Shown in pieces: positions 47,841-56,576 of a stretch of 57,834 nucleotides of DNA; position 1 is the first letter of the stretch; the number at the start of each line of letters is the position of its first letter. Source of the stretch: Ignavibacteriales bacterium (GTDB lineage: Bacteria > Bacteroidota > Ignavibacteria > UBA10030); the NCBI GenBank assembly GCA_016192345.1, contig JACPUH010000089.1:1-57834 (forward strand). The letters run 5' to 3'. A program made the position numbers and the translations under genes. The notes beneath the pieces are model-generated. The model made no database searches, was not told the origin of the DNA, and saw only the letters and a program-made list of their open reading frames with translations.

Positions 47841-47951
47841 TTACTTCGTTACGGTTTTTTTGGTCCGGACTCTTTTCCTCTTCTGCCGGGTTTTCCCGGT
47901 CGTCCCGCGCCAGATCTTGCCACGCTTGGACCGTTTATCGCCTTTGCCCAT
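47841..47951 (-). CDS. 30S ribosomal protein Thx
   Basis: This 36-residue, very basic protein begins MGKGDKRSKRGKIWRGTTGK, the hallmark of the Thx family (bacterial S31e-like) known from Thermus and common in Bacteroidota. It binds at the head of the 30S subunit and stabilises rRNA. About half of its residues are Lys or Arg. ATG 47951 is preceded by AAAGGAG with a six-base spacer, an excellent ribosome site. A hairpin terminator follows directly. It stands between the amidohydrolase gene and the ABM gene on the same strand, with hairpins on both sides, so it is probably a single-gene unit. Confidence 0.93.
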   Translation of the reverse strand: MGKGDKRSKRGKIWRGTTGKTRQKRKRVRTKKTVTK

Positions 47952-48045
47952 GGTTGACTCCTTTCTTGTTGTATTGTTGCATGATAGATTGTACTCTTCC
48001 TCAATTGCTCGAAACCAGCGAGAGCGATTTCGACAATGTATTTGT

Positions 48046-48129
48046 GGGCTAAAGCCCTTGTCGGTTTTGGATTCTTATAACCCCGACCTGTCCCAAAGGG
48101 ATGGCTTCGCCAAAGGTCGGGGTTATAAG
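48046..48129. repeat. Palindromic intergenic element with nested hairpins
   Basis: A perfect 16-bp inverted repeat (CTTATAACCCCGACCT at 48074-48089 and its complement at 48114-48129) encloses 24 nt. That loop contains two mini-hairpins, CCCAAAGGG and GGCTTCGCC. Just before it GGGCTAAAGCCC (48046-48057) is another small hairpin. It begins 2 bp beyond the amidohydrolase stop, so it can act as terminator. Similar palindromes occur as dispersed intergenic repeats in related bacteria, as far as I recall, but only one copy is visible here. Confidence 0.65.
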
Positions 48130-48130
48130 G

Positions 48131-51100
48131 CTACTCTTCCCAATAGAATTTTCCACGCTTCTTCGGATGATTTCCCAGCTGGTCCCCCGTCCAGGCGTTG
48201 AATATCCGTCCGTTCACCATCACGAATTGAATCGACTCGCTGTTCCGGATATTCTCGAGAGGGTTCTTTTCCAGAACGATCAGGTCGGCAAGCTTGCCTG
48301 TTTCCAGGGAGCCGAGGTCCTTGTCGAAGCCAAGATACCGTGCGCCGGAGAGGGTCGCAGAACGAAGGGCCTCATGGGGTGTCATGCCCCCCTGTTGAAG
48401 CATCCAGAGCTCCCAATGGGCACCAAGCCCCTGTAATTGCCCGTGGGCTCCCAACTGTACACTGCCACCGGCGTCCAGTACCTTCTTCATTGACTTCGAC
48501 GTCTCCACGTAGGAATAGTCATCCTCGCTCGCCATGGGTCTTCGACGGGCGCGGGAGTTGACGACATCAGCCGGCGTAAAGGTCATCAGCCTTTTGTTCT
48601 CCCAGACATTCGAGACCTGGTACCAATAGTTTTCTCCAAAAAGTCCGGCGTAATTGACGATGAGTGTCGGGGTGAGACCGGTTTTGGATTTGGCAATGAC
48701 CGTCACCACATCGTTATAGAGTGGGGTGATGGGAAGGTTATGCTCAACGCCCGTGTGTCCATCGAGGACGTGGGTCATATTCCAGAAGAAAGTCGATCCT
48801 CCCTCGGGGACGACGAGCATATTCAACCGCCGGGCTGCCTCGATGATCTGTTGCCGCTGGTCGCGGCGCGGCTGGTTGTAGCTCTTCACGCTGAAGGCCC
48901 CGACGGCATTCAACCGGCGTAAATGAGCCATCGCGTCCTCGAAGCTGTTGACGATGACTTTGAAAGAGGCTTCGGCCCCGTAGAGGATGCTGCCCGTGGA
49001 ATAAAGCCGCGGTCCGGTCATGAGACCGGCTTTCAACATCTCCGAATTATAGAAGGCCCCTTCGGTGTCTGCCGAGGGATCATGCATGGTCGTGACGCCG
49101 AACGCCAGGTTCGCATAGAAGCGCCAGTGGGATTGAGGCGACCAGCTTTCGAAATTGCCATGGGCATGCACGTCGATCATTCCGGGCATAATGTAGCGGC
49201 CGGAAACATCGATCCGTTGGGCATTGGAGGGGATAGCGATGCCGGCTGCCGGCCCGACTGCCTTGATGCGGTTTCGCTCGATCAGGATCGTCGCGTTCTG
49301 CAGCACTTCGTCCCCCCGCATGGTGATCACCGTTGCGCCGACAAGAGCCAAAGACCCTGTCGGGTTGTCAGTGACGGTCTTGAATCCGATATTCAATCCC
49401 GCCGTGTCCGGTTTTTCCTGAACCGAGTCAGCGGCTCCCGGGACGAAGGGGAAAGTGTTGGTCAGGTCACGGGAGAACAGTTCCGGTCCGAGCGACCAGT
49501 ACAGCCTCTTGCTGTCCATCGACCAGTTGAGGTAGCTTCCCGCATCCCGCGTCAATTTCTTGATGGGGTAATCCGTTGTTCCCGGTCCGATATTGACGGC
49601 TTGCCCGGTGGGGGGAAAGACGGCGATGTAGGCATGAAAGCGTTCGACTAGGGCAACCCATTCTTCGTCCGGGGATGGGAGGATCTGCTGGGCATTATCC
49701 GAAAGTAGGTGGACGCGACGATCCTCCCCTTTTAATCCGACACTGTAGAGGGCCGTTTTCTCCCCCTCATTGCCGACGAGGAAGATCCGGTCGCTGGTCT
49801 TGTTGAACATCGGGCGCGAACCCTCCTCCGTGATGAGGGAGGGTGTTCCTCCCTCGGCGGGAATCCAATAGACGCCTGTTCCTTTGCTGTAGAGTGACCC
49901 GCGCAGACCGTCACCGCCGGTTTTGCGGTACACGATCTTCTTCCCGTCGCGGGAGAATGAAGGATCGCTATAGGTTCCTTTTGCAGTCGTGAGTGTCGTC
50001 TGGCCGCGTCCGTCAACCTGCACTTTGGAGATGGAACCAAGGTCCCCATCATTCCATGTCGAATAGACAATCCACTTTCCGTCGGGGGAGAAGGAGGGTA
50101 ACATCTCCAGATTTCTCTCGTCCTTCGTGACGCGTTTGGGTGTGCCGGTCGGGAGGGGGCGGATCCAGAGTTTGCCGAGGGCCGCGTAGAGAACCGATTT
50201 CTGGTCGGGAGAGACCGTCACCCAGCGGAGCATCTTCACGTCGAAATTCTCCGGGGCGACTTCCCGGGAGAAATGAAGCGCGTCCGTGATCGATTGTTTG
50301 ACCGTCGCTTTGAACGGGATCTCCTTGAAGGATTTTGTCTTCACCTCAATATTCCAGATCCCTCCCTTTGCCCAGATGACGATATTCTTTCCATCCGGTG
50401 TCCATGAGAATCCGGGATAGACGCCGAAGACGGCCCATGCCTCCTGCTGATCGTGATCGAGTTGGTCGTAGAGCGGCGATTCTTTTCCGCTCTCCATATC
50501 GTACAGGAACAATACGCTCTTCAACCCGACCCGCCGGACGAACGCCATCGTTCTTCCGTCAGGAGAGATCTGCGGCCGTGCGGAACCCCCCGCGCCGCTG
50601 ATGAACGTCTCGGTCTTTCCGGTCTCCCGGTCCAACCGCCTGATCGCATAGATGACTCCGTGCGGGTCCTTGTTATACTCGAAGAAACCGCTGGTGGTGA
50701 CATCTTCACTCCAATACAGGTACCGGCCGTCGGGTGAGATGTTCGGCTCGCCGGCGTCCTGTTGCCAGTTGCGCCGTTTGGTAAGTTGCAGGCCGTTCCC
50801 CCCGCCCGTATGGTAGAGCCACATCTCACCGGCCCCGAGCGATCGGGTGTTCCGGTAGTGCTTGCGCCCGATGAGATACTTCCCGTCCGGGGTCCAGATG
50901 CCGTTGTTGACCTGTCGTTCTTTTTCCTTGGTGATCTGTTTCGGGTTCTTTCCGTCCACATCCATGATCCAGAGGTTATCGAGCCCGTCGCGGTCACTGG
51001 TGAAGGAGATCTTTTTCCCATCCGGACTGAATCGCGGCTGCACGTCATAGGCCGGTCCGCTGGTGATGGCCTTTGCTTCGCCTCCGGTGATCGGCATGGT

Positions 51101-51358
51101 GTAGATGTCCCCGAGCAGGTCGAAGGCGATCCATTTGCCGTCGGGACTGACATCCACGGCCATCCAGGTCCCTTCGGATGTCCCGAATTCGATATCGCTG
51201 GTCGGGCCATGCTTGGCAGAGACTTCCCACTTGTCGTCCTTCTTCGGAGTCTCTTTTTTTGTCGTGTCGGGCTTCGCCGTCTGGGCAAACGAGGGAACGG
51301 CGGCACAGGCAAGGAGGAATATCAGAGTACAGGGGAACAAGAACCGTGAGCGGTGCAT
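48131..51358 (-). CDS. Secreted amidohydrolase with N-terminal PD40 propeller
   Basis: The 1075-residue product has a signal peptide (PSFAQ) and about 600 residues of PD40/TolB-like propeller repeats (VDVSPDGKWIAFDLLGD, PRFSPDGKKISFTSDRDG, PSFSPDGKWIVYSTW, DPSFSRDGKKIVYRK). The C-terminal amidohydrolase domain begins near residue 680 with the metal-binding DVHAHG. Further candidate ligands are in HTGVEHNLPI and GAHGQLQG, and the domain ends with GSLETGKLADLIVLEKNPLE. It probably hydrolyses a peptide- or amide-containing compound in the periplasm. The ATG at 51358 follows GAGGAG by seven bases. This architecture is frequent in Bacteroidota and Acidobacteria; the substrate is unknown. Confidence 0.88.
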   Translation of the reverse strand: MHRSRFLFPCTLIFLLACAAVPSFAQTAKPDTTKKETPKKDDKWEVSAKHGPTSDIEFGTSEGTWMAVDVSPDGKWIAFDLLGDIYTMPITGGEAKAITSGPAYDVQPRFSPDGKKISFTSDRDGLDNLWIMDVDGKNPKQITKEKERQVNNGIWTPDGKYLIGRKHYRNTRSLGAGEMWLYHTGGGNGLQLTKRRNWQQDAGEPNISPDGRYLYWSEDVTTSGFFEYNKDPHGVIYAIRRLDRETGKTETFISGAGGSARPQISPDGRTMAFVRRVGLKSVLFLYDMESGKESPLYDQLDHDQQEAWAVFGVYPGFSWTPDGKNIVIWAKGGIWNIEVKTKSFKEIPFKATVKQSITDALHFSREVAPENFDVKMLRWVTVSPDQKSVLYAALGKLWIRPLPTGTPKRVTKDERNLEMLPSFSPDGKWIVYSTWNDGDLGSISKVQVDGRGQTTLTTAKGTYSDPSFSRDGKKIVYRKTGGDGLRGSLYSKGTGVYWIPAEGGTPSLITEEGSRPMFNKTSDRIFLVGNEGEKTALYSVGLKGEDRRVHLLSDNAQQILPSPDEEWVALVERFHAYIAVFPPTGQAVNIGPGTTDYPIKKLTRDAGSYLNWSMDSKRLYWSLGPELFSRDLTNTFPFVPGAADSVQEKPDTAGLNIGFKTVTDNPTGSLALVGATVITMRGDEVLQNATILIERNRIKAVGPAAGIAIPSNAQRIDVSGRYIMPGMIDVHAHGNFESWSPQSHWRFYANLAFGVTTMHDPSADTEGAFYNSEMLKAGLMTGPRLYSTGSILYGAEASFKVIVNSFEDAMAHLRRLNAVGAFSVKSYNQPRRDQRQQIIEAARRLNMLVVPEGGSTFFWNMTHVLDGHTGVEHNLPITPLYNDVVTVIAKSKTGLTPTLIVNYAGLFGENYWYQVSNVWENKRLMTFTPADVVNSRARRRPMASEDDYSYVETSKSMKKVLDAGGSVQLGAHGQLQGLGAHWELWMLQQGGMTPHEALRSATLSGARYLGFDKDLGSLETGKLADLIVLEKNPLENIRNSESIQFVMVNGRIFNAWTGDQLGNHPKKRGKFYWEE

Positions 51359-51529
51359 AATAAACTCCTCGGATAAACGGGGGGAACGCAAAATTTATTG
51401 CGCTCAACATACGCAGAGGAGAGAAGTGATGCAAGGGGAATGTGACGGGTGGAGTCGCACGATGGAAGTTGGAAATCAAGGAGGTTCTTGGTACTTTGGA
51501 TCGTTTTCAATCCATCAAGGGAGTATTGC

Positions 51530-52645
51530 GTGCCTGATTTTGAAGTCACGATCATTGGAGCGGGAGTCATCGGTCTGGCAATTGCAGCCCGGCTTTCGGA
51601 ACGGCATCCGAATCTCGTGGTGGTGGAGAAAAATGAAAAGTACGGCATGGAAACATCCAGCCGGAACAGCGAGGTGATCCACGCGGGTATTTATTACCAA
51701 CCGGGATCCTTGAAGGCCCGCCTGTGTGTTGAAGGGAGGGAGGAATTGTATGCTCTCTGCGGCAAGCATGGCGTTCCTCACAAGAAAATCACCAAGATCA
51801 TTACCGCCACGAACCCGGAGGAACTTGCCCGGATTGAAGCGATCTACCGGAACGGAACCACGAACGGCGTGGAACTGAAGATGCTCGACCGGCAGGCCAC
51901 GCTGAAACTGGAGCCCAATATCAACACCGTCGGCTCGATCTTCTCTCCGTCCACCGGGATTATCAGTGCCCATGGATTGATGGACTACTTTTATCATACC
52001 GCGGTCGCTTACGGGGCAACGGTCCAGCACCATTGCGAGGTGATAGGGATCGACCCGTTATCCGGGGGCTACAGGATCACGATCGATGAACATGGACACC
52101 GTTCCTCGTTCACGACAGAGAAGGTGATCAATGCGGCCGGCCTGTTTGCGGATCACATCGCATCGATGATAGGGATTGATCTCGAGAGGACCGGCTACAA
52201 GCAGTATTTTGCCAAGGGGTCCTATTTTGTCGTAACGCCGTCGAAGGCCCAGCTCGTCTCCCGGCTGGTCTATCCAGTTCCTCTTAATGAAGGCCTGGGT
52301 GTGCATGCGGTGCTCGATTGGGGAGGGAGGCTCAAGTTCGGTCCCGATGTCGAATATCTTCACGACAAGAAAATCGACTATACTGTTGCCGAATCAAAGC
52401 GGGGAGCATTTGCTGCATCCATTCGCCGGATCCTTCCCGCAATTGAAGATGAAGACATCGCTCCCGATATGTCCGGCATCAGGCCGAAGATTCAGAAGGA
52501 AGGGGAGCCGCCTAAAGATTTTCTGATCGTTCATGAACGGGAGAGGGGGACCGAGGGGGTTGTGAACCTGGTGGGGATGGACTCGCCGGGATTAACATCG
52601 TCTCCGGCCATTGCGCGGTATGTGGAAGACCTTCTCTATGGATAA
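51530..52645 (+). CDS. LhgO-like FAD-dependent 2-hydroxyacid oxidoreductase
   Basis: The 371-residue flavoprotein has the N-terminal FAD-binding GxGxxG in IIGAGVIGLAIAARLSE and the DAO/LhgO signature SSRNSEVIHAGIYY. Also present are the segments VINAAGLFAD, KGSYFVV and a C-terminal GMDSPGLTSSPAIA. LhgO oxidises L-2-hydroxyglutarate and passes electrons to the quinone pool; this product is somewhat shorter than E. coli LhgO and could oxidise a related 2-hydroxyacid. GTG 51530 is chosen because AAGGGAG lies six bases upstream and it places the FAD motif at the usual distance. Its end overlaps the next gene by 8 bp. Confidence 0.88.
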   Translation: MPDFEVTIIGAGVIGLAIAARLSERHPNLVVVEKNEKYGMETSSRNSEVIHAGIYYQPGSLKARLCVEGREELYALCGKHGVPHKKITKIITATNPEELARIEAIYRNGTTNGVELKMLDRQATLKLEPNINTVGSIFSPSTGIISAHGLMDYFYHTAVAYGATVQHHCEVIGIDPLSGGYRITIDEHGHRSSFTTEKVINAAGLFADHIASMIGIDLERTGYKQYFAKGSYFVVTPSKAQLVSRLVYPVPLNEGLGVHAVLDWGGRLKFGPDVEYLHDKKIDYTVAESKRGAFAASIRRILPAIEDEDIAPDMSGIRPKIQKEGEPPKDFLIVHERERGTEGVVNLVGMDSPGLTSSPAIARYVEDLLYG

Positions 52646-53279
52646 CCTCCGTGGAAGTCAAGCAACCGACCAACGGCAGATTTCCCTCAGCGCTCTTCTC
52701 TCGGCCCTTCCCGACTTTGGCCTCGCCGCGGTGTTCCTCATCACGTGGATCAGGCCCGATGCGTTTGACGAGAAGATGGTCTCGTATCTCGTTCTTGTCA
52801 TGTTGATGGAGTTCATCATTATCCACTCTTCGGGGTTTATGGGGCGCGTCATGATCGGCGAGGGAGACAGGAAGAAGAGGGGTCTTACTCTTGTAGGACT
52901 CGGTCTTTTCTACACGTTGTTCGTCGGCGGGTTTGCGCTCAGCTTTGAAGCATGGTGGCCCATCGCGGCATTCTGGGGGATGACGCTCAACCGGATCCTC
53001 TTTATCCTCCTCGGTCAGGTACCGAAGGAGGAAGAGAAATTGCTTCTTCAAAAATCCTGGGCCGTCGGCGTGCTTTTTTATCTTGGAAGTGTTTTCTTCA
53101 CCGTGTTTGTCCCGATCCCGGAACTCGGGATCACCTGGGAGGTCGTCAGGGACCAGGAATTTACTTCCGAAGGGCTTTGGGTGGAGGACCCTGAGCACGC
53201 GATCGCTTGCGGGTTTCTCTACTTCTCCGCCGTTGCCGTTTCCGAGTTGTATGAGCACCGGTGGTTGAAGATGGAATAA
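52638..53279 (+). CDS. Integral membrane protein of unknown function
   Basis: I do not recognise this 213-residue family. It has about five or six membrane helices, at roughly 17-36, 46-66, 83-102, 106-125, 138-158 and 185-200. Charged loops carry GDRKKRG and VPKEEEKLLLQKS. The C-terminus is cytoplasmic or periplasmic with ELYEHRWLKME. ATG 52638 overlaps the oxidoreductase stop by 8 bp, so it is translationally coupled to it. The pairing could mean electron or substrate handling at the membrane, but no motif supports a specific role. Confidence 0.7.
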   Translation: MDNLRGSQATDQRQISLSALLSALPDFGLAAVFLITWIRPDAFDEKMVSYLVLVMLMEFIIIHSSGFMGRVMIGEGDRKKRGLTLVGLGLFYTLFVGGFALSFEAWWPIAAFWGMTLNRILFILLGQVPKEEEKLLLQKSWAVGVLFYLGSVFFTVFVPIPELGITWEVVRDQEFTSEGLWVEDPEHAIACGFLYFSAVAVSELYEHRWLKME

Positions 53280-53344
53280 TTCCTTTTCCGTTCGTTCCCT
53301 CCCAATCTGTATGATGCGGGTCACGAGCCGTTTCTTGCTTTTCG

Positions 53345-54936
53345 ATGGAATTCTTAATAGTCTTTGGCAATTCCCCGCGCCGAACAACGAACCCGAACCT
53401 TGCATTGACCTCTCATTTCCGCCCGTTCGTCCCCTCTCTTTTTCGCCTTCTCGTAGTTTCTTTTTTCATGATGCTTTGTCGCCCCTTGTCACAGGCACAG
53501 TCGAATGTACGGACGGGCCAGGATCCTGTTTCCGTAGCTGACGGGTTTCTGAAAGAAGGAAAAATCGACACAGCGTTTCAGATCCTGACAACGTACGTCG
53601 CCTCCCACCCAAACGATCCGGAGGCCTTACGGTTACTCGGTCGAGCGCACTACTGGTCGGGACGGTCCGATGATGCCCGTCAACGATATGAAGAAGCTCT
53701 CGCACTCGCCCCCCATAACGCCGGTCTGCAATTGGAGTATGCCAGAATGCTGGCAGAAACCGGGGGATCGGATCGGGCTCGGGAGATACTCATTCCTCTT
53801 ACTCTTCGCGGAACGGCATCGGCTGATGCATGGGAGCTGCTCGGGACGATTCAGTATTGGGGGGGGATTGGACGGGAGCGCGTGACTCTTTTGTCGAAGC
53901 GCTCGCGCGCGACCCCGGAAACCGCGAGGCACAGCGTCAACTGAGTGAAATCGCGGTGGCTACTGCCACCTCCGCTTCGCTCGGACTGGAATATCAGGAC
54001 GATACCCAGCCGCTCCGCCGGTCGATTCTGACCGGTGAACTGGATCTGCAGATTACTCCCCTCCAGCGCTTTCATTTCCTGGTGCAGCCTCAATTTGCCG
54101 ACGTTTCCGACACGGCAAAATCGGTGCTCGCTGTCTCCGCGGCATGGAAGCAATACGCGCCGACTCCAAAGCTCGAAACGGAACTCTCCGCCGGTCTTCT
54201 CAAGCGTTCCTTCACGAAATCGGCCGATTGGACATGGGGGGTGCTCTTGGGATTGAGACTTCCGAATCATTTTGGCGTGAGGGCGAGTGCGGAACGTCTT
54301 GCCTCACTGTACGCAAATGCAAGCTTCTCCACACCCGTCATGACGACATCAGGGAGCCTGCAACTTGCATGGAGTCATCCGAACGGCCGCATGGGTCGGG
54401 TGGCAGCGGAGATCATTCGCTTTCCTGACGACAATATCCTCCGGCGCTTCTCCGGTTGGCTCCTACTCCCATTAGGCCCTCCGGCTGGATTTCGTTTCAG
54501 TGCAGGATACGGGTACAACGCGCAGCATGCCGACGAAAATCGTTTTACCCGGATCGGGGATGCTTCATCGATCTCGGGAATGTACGTTCCCTATTACACT
54601 CCCTCGAATCTCCGGGCCCACAGTGTTCTTGGAGTATTGCTTCTCAAGCTGAGCGCTGGTACGGAGCTTCAACTGAACGGTTCGTACGGATTTATGGCCA
54701 CGGAGGATGCGCCCTCGTTCCTTGTCGATTCGACACCACCGCAAAGATCCTCCGTCGATCGGGTATTCGTTGAAAGGAGTTTCCATCCTTCGACGGTGAA
54801 GGCAACGTTGACCGCGAGGATGGGTTCGTACGGGACGCTGCTCCTCGAAGGCGTGCGTTCAAGCAATTCCTTTTATGATGTCACACAGGTGAACCTCAGA
54901 TTCTCATACCGGTTTCTCCCTTCAGATCACGAGTGA
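53345..54936 (+). pseudogene. TPR plus YaiO-like outer-membrane beta-barrel gene with a frameshift at a G8 tract
   Basis: The first frame (53345-53944) gives a signal peptide (LSQAQ) and TPR repeats (EALRLLGRAHYWSGRSDDAR, then GLQLEYARMLAETGG). The product then goes out of frame at eight Gs, 53859-53866, just after TIQYW. The TPR continues in the second frame as GDWTGARDSFVEALARDP and leads into a YaiO-like beta-barrel (LGLEYQDDTQPLRR) ending LRFSYRFLPSDHE. One extra G or two fewer would join the frames into a protein of about 530 residues. TPR-barrel proteins such as PgaA or BcsC export polysaccharide. The GT2 synthase and GH26-like hydrolase genes follow with overlaps. It may be a sequencing error, a pseudogene, or a phase-variable gene. 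Confidence 0.8.
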
Positions 54937-56576
54937 GGAACCTCGACGGGACTCCGTACACCATGGTCACACAATTCCTACCGGCCCGTCCGCTTGACGG
55001 TCCCCTGTGGGAACACCGTTTGGTCGGACCGATCCATTTCCGCGATCGCCTGCTCCTCTTTGCGTTGATTGCGGCCGGGATCGTTGCCATTCTTCGTCTG
55101 GCGAATTGGTGGTTCCGCGCCGAGCATGTCGCCGACCCCGTACTGTACATCCTCCTCTCGCTGGCGTTCTGGTACGGGATTAGTCGCATCGCCGTGGGGT
55201 GGTTCAATATGCTCGCTGTGGCCAGGCCCGTGGAGCGTTCGGCACCGGAGGGATTACGGGTTGCCATTTTCACAACAAGCTCCCCAGGGGAGCCTCTTTC
55301 GATGTTTGAAAAAACGTTACAGGCATGCGCACAGATCCGCTATCCCCACACAACCTATCTTCTGGACGACACGCAGGATCCCCGTTTCCGGGAAGTGGCG
55401 AAACGGCATGGCGCGGTCTGGTTGGAGTTGGTCGGTCTCCCCGGCGCGAAGGCCGGCAAGATCAACAAGGCTCTCAAGCTGACGGGGGAGGAGTTTATTT
55501 TGGTACTTGATCCCGACCATATCCCGTTTCCCAATATCCTCGATCGCGTCCTTGGATATTTTGATGACAGGCAGACAGGGTTTGTCCAGATCAGCCAGGC
55601 CTATTACAATCAAGCCCGGTCGTTTGTCGCGCGCGGCGCTGCTGAACAGACATACATGTTTTACGGACCAATCCTGATGGGACTGTTTGGACATGGAGCG
55701 AGCCTGGCGATCGGGGCCAACTGTACGTTTCGCCGAGGTGCGCTGGAATCCATCGGCGGCCATGGCATCGGGCTTGCGGAGGATATGGTCACGGCCATCC
55801 GCCTTCATGCGGCGGGATGGCAGTCGGTGTACGTCCCGGAGATCCTGAGCCGGGGGCTTGTCCCTGAAGACCTTGGGTCCTTTACCAAACAGCAACTGAA
55901 ATGGGCGAGGGGGGTGTATGAAATTCTCTTTGCCGAGTTGCCGGGGCTGTTATCAGGGCTCACCTGGCGCCAGCGTGTTTCGTATTTGACCATCGGTACC
56001 TACTATTTGTGCGGCGTCACAACATTGATCTACCTTCTTATACCATATTGGTACCTGTGGTCCGGCATGCAACCCGCGTCCATGCCGTTTGAAGGGTTCC
56101 TGACGACCCTTGTTCCGGTTGGCTGTATCGGCCTTCTGGTGTATCTCTTCGGGCAGCGATGGTTGTGCCATCCGGAAATAGAGCGGGGCTTGCACTGGCG
56201 CGGGCTGATGCTGAAGATCGGCTGCTGGCCCGTCTACCTCGTGGGAACTCTTTCGGCGATCTTCCGGAAGACGATTCCGTACATTCCCACAGCCAAGGAA
56301 GCACGCCGGGGAAGATTTCTCCGTCTTGCATGGCCACATCTGATGCTCCTGGCATTGTATATCGCTAGCCTTCTCCAGGTTATCGACACTCGTATGATGA
56401 GTACATCGGAGGGAGCATTAATGCTCACGGCGGAGGCGGTGTGGGGGATGGTGGGATTTGCGTCCATGTCGGTCTTTATGATCTCGGGAGTGTTGTACGC
56501 TGCGTGGGAGGCGCGGAGGCCGCCGCAGGGCTTCCCCTGGGACGATGTCGAAATCAAAACCATCAAACGCCCATGA
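54933..56576 (+). CDS. Family 2 glycosyltransferase, BcsA/YaiP-like processive synthase
   Basis: The 547-residue membrane enzyme has two N-terminal helices (about 37-90), a cytoplasmic GT-A domain and four to five C-terminal helices. Catalytic motifs are in order: LLDDTQDP, VLDPDHIPFPN (D-x-D) and GLAEDMVTAI (the TED position). The exit motif reads QQLKW, where Q-x-x-R-W is usual. There is no PilZ domain. GTG 54933 overlaps the TGA of the barrel gene; ATG 54963 is an alternative start. It overlaps the GH26-like gene by 4 bp. Together the three genes look like a synthase-dependent exopolysaccharide system, comparable to the neighbouring yaiO and yaiP genes of E. coli. The polymer is unknown. 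Confidence 0.88.
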   Translation: MRNLDGTPYTMVTQFLPARPLDGPLWEHRLVGPIHFRDRLLLFALIAAGIVAILRLANWWFRAEHVADPVLYILLSLAFWYGISRIAVGWFNMLAVARPVERSAPEGLRVAIFTTSSPGEPLSMFEKTLQACAQIRYPHTTYLLDDTQDPRFREVAKRHGAVWLELVGLPGAKAGKINKALKLTGEEFILVLDPDHIPFPNILDRVLGYFDDRQTGFVQISQAYYNQARSFVARGAAEQTYMFYGPILMGLFGHGASLAIGANCTFRRGALESIGGHGIGLAEDMVTAIRLHAAGWQSVYVPEILSRGLVPEDLGSFTKQQLKWARGVYEILFAELPGLLSGLTWRQRVSYLTIGTYYLCGVTTLIYLLIPYWYLWSGMQPASMPFEGFLTTLVPVGCIGLLVYLFGQRWLCHPEIERGLHWRGLMLKIGCWPVYLVGTLSAIFRKTIPYIPTAKEARRGRFLRLAWPHLMLLALYIASLLQVIDTRMMSTSEGALMLTAEAVWGMVGFASMSVFMISGVLYAAWEARRPPQGFPWDDVEIKTIKRP

